Origin: Nocardioides sp. L-11A
Lineage (GTDB): Bacteria > Actinomycetota > Actinomycetes > Propionibacteriales > Nocardioidaceae
Reading direction: 5' to 3'
Assembly (NCBI GenBank): GCA_029961745.1
Contig: CP124680.1
Span: 2,418,001 to 2,482,000, forward strand
DNA length: 64,000 nucleotides
Numbering within the stretch: position 1 is the stretch's first letter; each line of letters starts with the position of its first letter. Positions 60,316-64,000 of this stretch are shown here, in pieces. Made by a program: the position numbers and the translations under genes. Under the pieces are notes generated by a model. It had not been told where the DNA came from and ran no database searches. It was given only the letters and a program-made list of their open reading frames with translations.

Positions 60316-61001
60316 GACGCGTCCGGCGCCACGAGCTTGACCCCGACGCCGCGGACGCTGTGGAGGTACCGCGGCGCGGCCGCGGACTCCCCGAGCTTGC
60401 GGCGCAACCAGGACAGGTGGACGTCGACGGTTCGGTCCGCGCCGCCCCATGGTTGCTGCCACACCTCGGAGAGCAGCTGACGCTTCGACACGACCTCCCC
60501 GGCCCGACTCGCCAGGGCGAGCAGCAGGTCGAACTCCTTGCGGTTGAGGTCGAGGGAGCGCCCGTCGAGGGTGCTGGTCCGGGCGAGCGGGTCGATGACC
60601 AGGCCTCCGATCTCGATCCGCCGACTCTCGGGGGTGCTGGGGGCGACCCGCCGGAGCACGGCGCCGATCCGGGCCATCGCCTGGGCCGCGGAGAACGGCT
60701 TGACCAGGTAGTCGTCCGCACCGGCGTTGAGCAGCCGGACGATCTCGCGGTCGTCATCGCGGGCGGTGGCGACCACGACCGGGAGGTCGCCCTGGGCCCG
60801 GATCAGGGCCAGGACGTCGGCGCCGTCGAGATCGGGCAGCCCCAGGTCGAGCATCACCGCGTCGGGGCGGTCGGTGGACACCGCCTTGATCGCCTCGACC
60901 GCGGTGCCGACCGCTGTCACTGCTGCGCCGTGCTCGGACAGCCCGCGGGCGAGAGCCCGGCGGATCGCCTCGTCGTCTTCCACCAGCAGGACATGCACCA
61001 C
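60312..61001 (-). CDS. OmpR/PhoB-family response regulator
   Basis: A 229-residue regulator: receiver with LLVEDDEAIRRAL, phospho-acceptor Asp in VMLDLGLPDLDG (about 52) and LVKPFSAAQ (Lys about 101); C-terminal winged helix (LDLNRKEFDLLLALASRAGE, VDVHLSWLRRKLGE, HSVRGVGVKLV). It opens the operon of seven overlapping or closely spaced minus-strand genes down to the ferredoxin. Confidence 0.94.
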   Translation of the reverse strand: MVHVLLVEDDEAIRRALARGLSEHGAAVTAVGTAVEAIKAVSTDRPDAVMLDLGLPDLDGADVLALIRAQGDLPVVVATARDDDREIVRLLNAGADDYLVKPFSAAQAMARIGAVLRRVAPSTPESRRIEIGGLVIDPLARTSTLDGRSLDLNRKEFDLLLALASRAGEVVSKRQLLSEVWQQPWGGADRTVDVHLSWLRRKLGESAAAPRYLHSVRGVGVKLVAPDAS

Positions 61002-61093
61002 GACGTCGAGCGTAGGACGCCCACGCCAGCGGCGGCGGTGGATCCGTCGGACGGTGCGGGTCTGTGGGTGTCGACCTGTGTCAGCATGACGAC

Positions 61094-61462
61094 ATGAGCG
61101 CCGACCGGACCGCCCTCGTCAAGCTGCTCAAGGCGCGGGGCGCGAAGGCTCGGCGGGGGCATCTGCGGATCCCGGCCGGTGAGCTGTTCTGGTATGTCGA
61201 CGTGCTGGCTGACGGACACGGGCCGACTCCGCCGCTGCGGCTCGAGGTCGGCTGCTGGACCGCCGCGCTGCCGCCCGAGCCGGACGGCGGTGCCGTCGAC
61301 TGCCCGCTGCTGATGGACGTGCCGCTCGGCGCAGACCCGGTCGGCACCACGACCGCCCTCCTCGACCGGGTCACCGCCATCGGCGACCTGGGCGCGCTCG
61401 GCGCCCGTCTGGGCGACCTGCCCGGCGCGCTCGTGGACCAGCGCCTGCGCGACCTGCTCTGA
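61094..61462 (+). CDS. Hypothetical protein
   Basis: A 122-residue cytosolic protein, MSADRTALVKLLKARGAKARRGHLRIP..., with a small basic N-terminal helix and an alternating strand-rich middle (LFWYVDVLADG, LRLEVGCWTAAL). No motif recognised. The start ATG at 61094 was taken over 61064, which lies in the divergent gap. It converges with the carbonic anhydrase. Confidence 0.6.
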   Translation: MSADRTALVKLLKARGAKARRGHLRIPAGELFWYVDVLADGHGPTPPLRLEVGCWTAALPPEPDGGAVDCPLLMDVPLGADPVGTTTALLDRVTAIGDLGALGARLGDLPGALVDQRLRDLL

Positions 61463-61482
61463 CCGCGCCCGGGTGAAGCCGG

Positions 61483-61977
61483 TCAGACGACCTGGTCGAG
61501 CAGCCCGGTGTCGACGTCGTAGATGAACCCGCCGACTTTGACCGAGTCGGGGACGAGCGGGTGCGAGGTGACCTTGCGGACGTCCTCGGCCAGCGCTGCC
61601 CTCTGGTCGGCGATCACGTGGAAGGCGTGCCAGGTGACGTCGTGACCGACCGCGGCGCCGATCTTGTCGTGGATCTCGGCCTCCGTGCTCGACGCCATCG
61701 CGCAGCGGGTGTGCGGGATCACCAGGACCCGGTCGACGTTGAGCAGGTGGGCGCCGAGGACGAGGGCCTCGAGGGCGGCCTCGGTGATCCGGCCACCGGG
61801 GTTGCGGAAGATCTTGGCGTCGCCGTAGTCGAGCCCGAGCATCCGCAGCGGGTCGATGCGGGAGTCCATGCAGGTCACGATCGCGACGCCGGCATGGGCC
61901 TTGCCGTCGAAGCCGGCATGGTCGAACGTCTCGGCGAAGTCGCGGTTGGCCTTCAGCAGATCGTCGAAATCACCCAT
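61483..61977 (-). CDS. Beta-carbonic anhydrase
   Basis: A 164-residue beta-class enzyme that interconverts CO2 and bicarbonate, useful to the pyruvate carboxylase in this window. Zinc ligands lie in VTCMDSRIDP (Cys36) and PHTRC (His89, Cys92), with the Asp-Arg dyad in CMDSR. The short length matches the plant-type-like 'type II' actinobacterial proteins. It ends 10 nt from the MFS gene and is on the same strand. Confidence 0.93.
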   Translation of the reverse strand: MGDFDDLLKANRDFAETFDHAGFDGKAHAGVAIVTCMDSRIDPLRMLGLDYGDAKIFRNPGGRITEAALEALVLGAHLLNVDRVLVIPHTRCAMASSTEAEIHDKIGAAVGHDVTWHAFHVIADQRAALAEDVRKVTSHPLVPDSVKVGGFIYDVDTGLLDQVV

Positions 61978-61987
61978 GTCCAGCAGG

Positions 61988-63721
61988 TTATCCCCCCGCG
62001 CGCAGCGCCTCCGCGGTGTCCACGTTCTGGGTGCGCACGCGGGAGAGCACGATCACGGCGAGCACGGCCGCGGCGAGGGCCGCGACGGCGGCGCCCCGGA
62101 AGACCGCCTGCTCCTGGACGATGCCGAGCTCGGTGATGCCGAGGCCGGGGTCGGACTCCTGCGCGGCGTAGAGCCGGCGCAGCCCGATCGTGGTCAGGGC
62201 GGAGATCCCGACCAGCATCCCCACCATGCGCGCGACGACGACCAGCGCACTGGCCAGGCCGTGGGTGTCGTCGTCGGTCACGGCCAGGATGGCGGCGTTG
62301 ACCGGGGCCAGAGCCAGCCCGAAGCCGAGGCCCCCGAGGACCAGGGGGATGTTGGCGGCGAACCCGTGGAGGCTGTCGGCGTCCCACTGGCCCATCGCGA
62401 GGAAGGCGCCGCCCGCGGCGGCCATGCCGACCGCGGTCAGGACGCCGGCGTCGACCCGGCGCAGCAGCCAGCCCCCGACGACCGCGCCCACGGGCAGTGC
62501 GGCCAGGAACCGCAGCAGGACCAGCGCGGCGCCCAGCTGGGAGTCCTGCTCGGTGGTGGTGCGCGCGAAGAGCGGGATGTCGACCAGGGCGGCGATCAGC
62601 GCCCAGCCGACCAGGAAGCTGACCGCGAGGGCGCCCCACGCCGGCATCGGGCGCAGCGTGCCCCGCGGCACGATCGGCGCCGGGGCCCGGCGCAGGTGCA
62701 GGACGAGGAGGACGACGGCCACGGCCGACCCGGTGAGGAACCACGGCCCCTGCGGGGAGAAGACGGCGACCTCGGGGTCGGCCGTCGCGAAGGCGAGCAC
62801 GATGCCGCCGAGGACGACGGCCAGCAGACCGGCCCCGAGCAGGTCGGCCGCACGCAGGTGGTCGAGCCAGCCGCGGAGGTCGACGAGGGCACGCGGCCGC
62901 AGCCAGCACCACCCGACGAGTACGACGAACGCGGCGATCGTCGTGACCCCGACCGGCGTCACCCAGCGGCTGCCGCCGTCGACGTACGGGATGAACAGGC
63001 GGCCCCAGCTCAGGTCGCGCTGCAGGGAGCCGGGCCGGACGAAGGTGAGGAGGCCGGCGCCGAGGGTGACGGCGAGCAGGAGCAGGCCGACCAGGTCGGG
63101 AACGCGGCGGCGAGCGCCTCGAGACGCCGGCTGCGCTCCTTCGTCGCTCCGGTGTCCACTCGACGAGCTCACGAGTCCGACCGCGGCGACGAGCAGCGCG
63201 CCGACGGCGAGGTTGATCGCGAAGATACCGCGCCAGGAGGTGAAGGAGAGGACGAAGGCGCCGAACAGCGGGCCCAGCACGCTGCCGAACTCCTGGACCG
63301 CGGAGACGATGCCGAGCGGCAGGCCGCGCCGGTCGACGGGGTAGAGCGCCGCCACCAGCGACATCGTGGCGGGGACCAGCCCGCCGCCGCCCACGCCCTG
63401 CAGGAAGCGGCCCGCGACCATGCTGGGCAGGTCGTAGGAGACCGCGGTGACCAGTGAGCCCGCGGCGAACACGACCAGCGACATCGCCAGCACCGGCACC
63501 TGTCCGCGCAGGTCGGCGATCCGGCCGATCAGCGGCAGCATCGCGACGTAGCCGAGCAGGAAGCCGGACACGATCGGCGCCGCGCGCTGCAGCTCCTCGA
63601 CCGGGATCCCGGCACCGGCCATCATGTCCGGCAGTGCCAGGACGACGACGTAGGTGTCGACGGCCGCGAACGCGACGGCGACGGCGCAGAAGGTCAGCAG
63701 CAGCCGGTTCGCCCCGCTCAT
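61988..63721 (-). CDS. MFS exporter, DHA2/P55-like, 14 TM
   Basis: A 577-residue major facilitator with about 14 TM helices. Motif A-like GRIADLRGQVPVLAMS after TM2, motif C-like GSVLGPLFGAFVLSFTSWRGIFAIN in TM5 (seen as VLGPLFGAFV) and an extended TM region. The preceding gene on the strand encodes an LprG-like lipoprotein, and lprG-P55 (Rv1411c-Rv1410c) is a well known pair for triacylglycerol/lipid and drug export. Stop of lprG-like is 10 nt before this ATG. Confidence 0.9.
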   Translation of the reverse strand: MSGANRLLLTFCAVAVAFAAVDTYVVVLALPDMMAGAGIPVEELQRAAPIVSGFLLGYVAMLPLIGRIADLRGQVPVLAMSLVVFAAGSLVTAVSYDLPSMVAGRFLQGVGGGGLVPATMSLVAALYPVDRRGLPLGIVSAVQEFGSVLGPLFGAFVLSFTSWRGIFAINLAVGALLVAAVGLVSSSSGHRSDEGAQPASRGARRRVPDLVGLLLLAVTLGAGLLTFVRPGSLQRDLSWGRLFIPYVDGGSRWVTPVGVTTIAAFVVLVGWCWLRPRALVDLRGWLDHLRAADLLGAGLLAVVLGGIVLAFATADPEVAVFSPQGPWFLTGSAVAVVLLVLHLRRAPAPIVPRGTLRPMPAWGALAVSFLVGWALIAALVDIPLFARTTTEQDSQLGAALVLLRFLAALPVGAVVGGWLLRRVDAGVLTAVGMAAAGGAFLAMGQWDADSLHGFAANIPLVLGGLGFGLALAPVNAAILAVTDDDTHGLASALVVVARMVGMLVGISALTTIGLRRLYAAQESDPGLGITELGIVQEQAVFRGAAVAALAAAVLAVIVLSRVRTQNVDTAEALRAGG

Positions 63722-63731
63722 CGGTGCCGCC

Positions 63732-64000
63732 TCACTTCGGGGCCGTGATGTCCTTCTCGACGTCGTACGCCGTGATGTCGATCGTGTAGGTGACCGACTC
63801 GGAGTCGGGGAAGAAGACGCCGGTCAGCCGGGCGGTGCGCAGGTAGCCGTCGTCGTCGACGCGATAGGTGGCCTCGAAGTCGTCGCCCTCGGCACAGGGC
63901 AGGATCGCGCGGATCGAGTCGCCCGTGGCGGTGCCGGAGTAGGTGTGGAAGACCTCCTTGTTGTCCTCGCCGCCGCGCTCGGACTCGCCAGCCTCGACGT
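63732..64000 (-). CDS. LprG/LppX-family lipoprotein, C-terminal part (5' end outside window)
   Basis: About 89 C-terminal residues (...EVFHTYSGTATGDSIRAILPC..., ending TYTIDITAYDVEKDITAPK). The YTIDITAYDVEKDITAP end is like the last strands of the LppX/LprAFG fold, which holds lipid or triacylated glycolipid. It lies directly upstream of a P55-like exporter, as in the mycobacterial lprG operon, supporting the call. The N-terminus with the lipobox is beyond the window. Confidence 0.78.
   Translation of the reverse strand, partial: VEAGESERGGEDNKEVFHTYSGTATGDSIRAILPCAEGDDFEATYRVDDDGYLRTARLTGVFFPDSESVTYTIDITAYDVEKDITAPK

Noticed and set aside
61461..61486. TGACCG/CGGTCA hairpin between convergent genes at 61.47 kb
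   Set aside because: A 6-bp stem with a long loop and no U-tract; could be chance.

Overview
The window is very GC-rich, densely packed DNA (frequent 4-nt ATGA/GTGA stop-start overlaps, GTG/TTG starts) typical of an actinomycete. The gene set suggests the Propionibacteriales, with a Nocardioides-like organism as my best guess: primary sigma factor / small zinc protein / second gyrase-type B subunit in a row, a fused CobI-CobJ, a fused ChlI-ChlD, an LprG-P55-type pair, and an RNase H-phosphatase fusion next to a Nif3 protein and a zinc-ribbon protein. The species assignment is inference.

Layout. 1-5.0 kb: the end of an anthranilate/tryptophan catabolic pair (3-hydroxyanthranilate dioxygenase, ACMS decarboxylase), then pyruvate carboxylase. 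5.0-7.7 kb: two NAD(P)-binding NmrA-type reductases, one behind a near-perfect SoxR box and the other divergent from an HxlR repressor. 7.7-29.0 kb: a large aerobic cobalamin region. A ten-gene minus-strand operon (cobG-cobH-cobIJ-cobL-cobM-chlID-bluB-cobO-cobB-cobC) lies behind one B12 riboswitch. A second B12 riboswitch heads cbtB-cbtA-cobD. cobU, cobS and cobT lie further right. In between are nif3, a zinc-ribbon gene, RNase H/phosphatase, yaaA and an RNB exonuclease. CobN, CobK, CobQ, CobA and CobF are not in the window.

29-41 kb: small genes (2'-5' RNA ligase-like, SMR efflux, cold-shock protein), a Tat-exported multicopper oxidase with a partner lipoprotein, a TetR-controlled acyl-CoA catabolic operon, and an unusual 806-residue DUF262/DUF1524 protein that continues into RAMA-like and alkyltransferase-like domains, a probable single-chain type IV restriction or modified-DNA sensor. 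41.1-41.5 kb holds RNase P RNA. 41.5-48.8 kb: small conserved proteins, an OYE/SDR pair divergent from TetR, an MFS exporter with a possible attenuator leader, a HhH-GPD repair protein, and the primary sigma factor. 48.9-52.8 kb: a siderophore ABC importer with an iron box over its first start codon. 53.5-55.6 kb: a topoisomerase B subunit that appears to start at ATC.

55.6-61.0 kb: one tightly coupled operon for a two-component system, a small Ser/Thr-rich anchored protein, ApbE flavin transferase, a haem membrane protein, a NuoF-like protein and a ferredoxin. It looks like a membrane electron-transfer chain whose usual FMN-carrier domain is missing. 61-64 kb: carbonic anhydrase, a 14-TM exporter and the end of an LprG-like lipoprotein.

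Three families of short repeats are scattered through the window: a stem-loop found at three convergent gene ends, a 61-bp hairpin element present once between genes and once inside the CobI-CobJ linker, and a 107-bp inverted-repeat element between cobU and cobS. No tRNA, rRNA, IS element, phage gene or CRISPR array was recognised.
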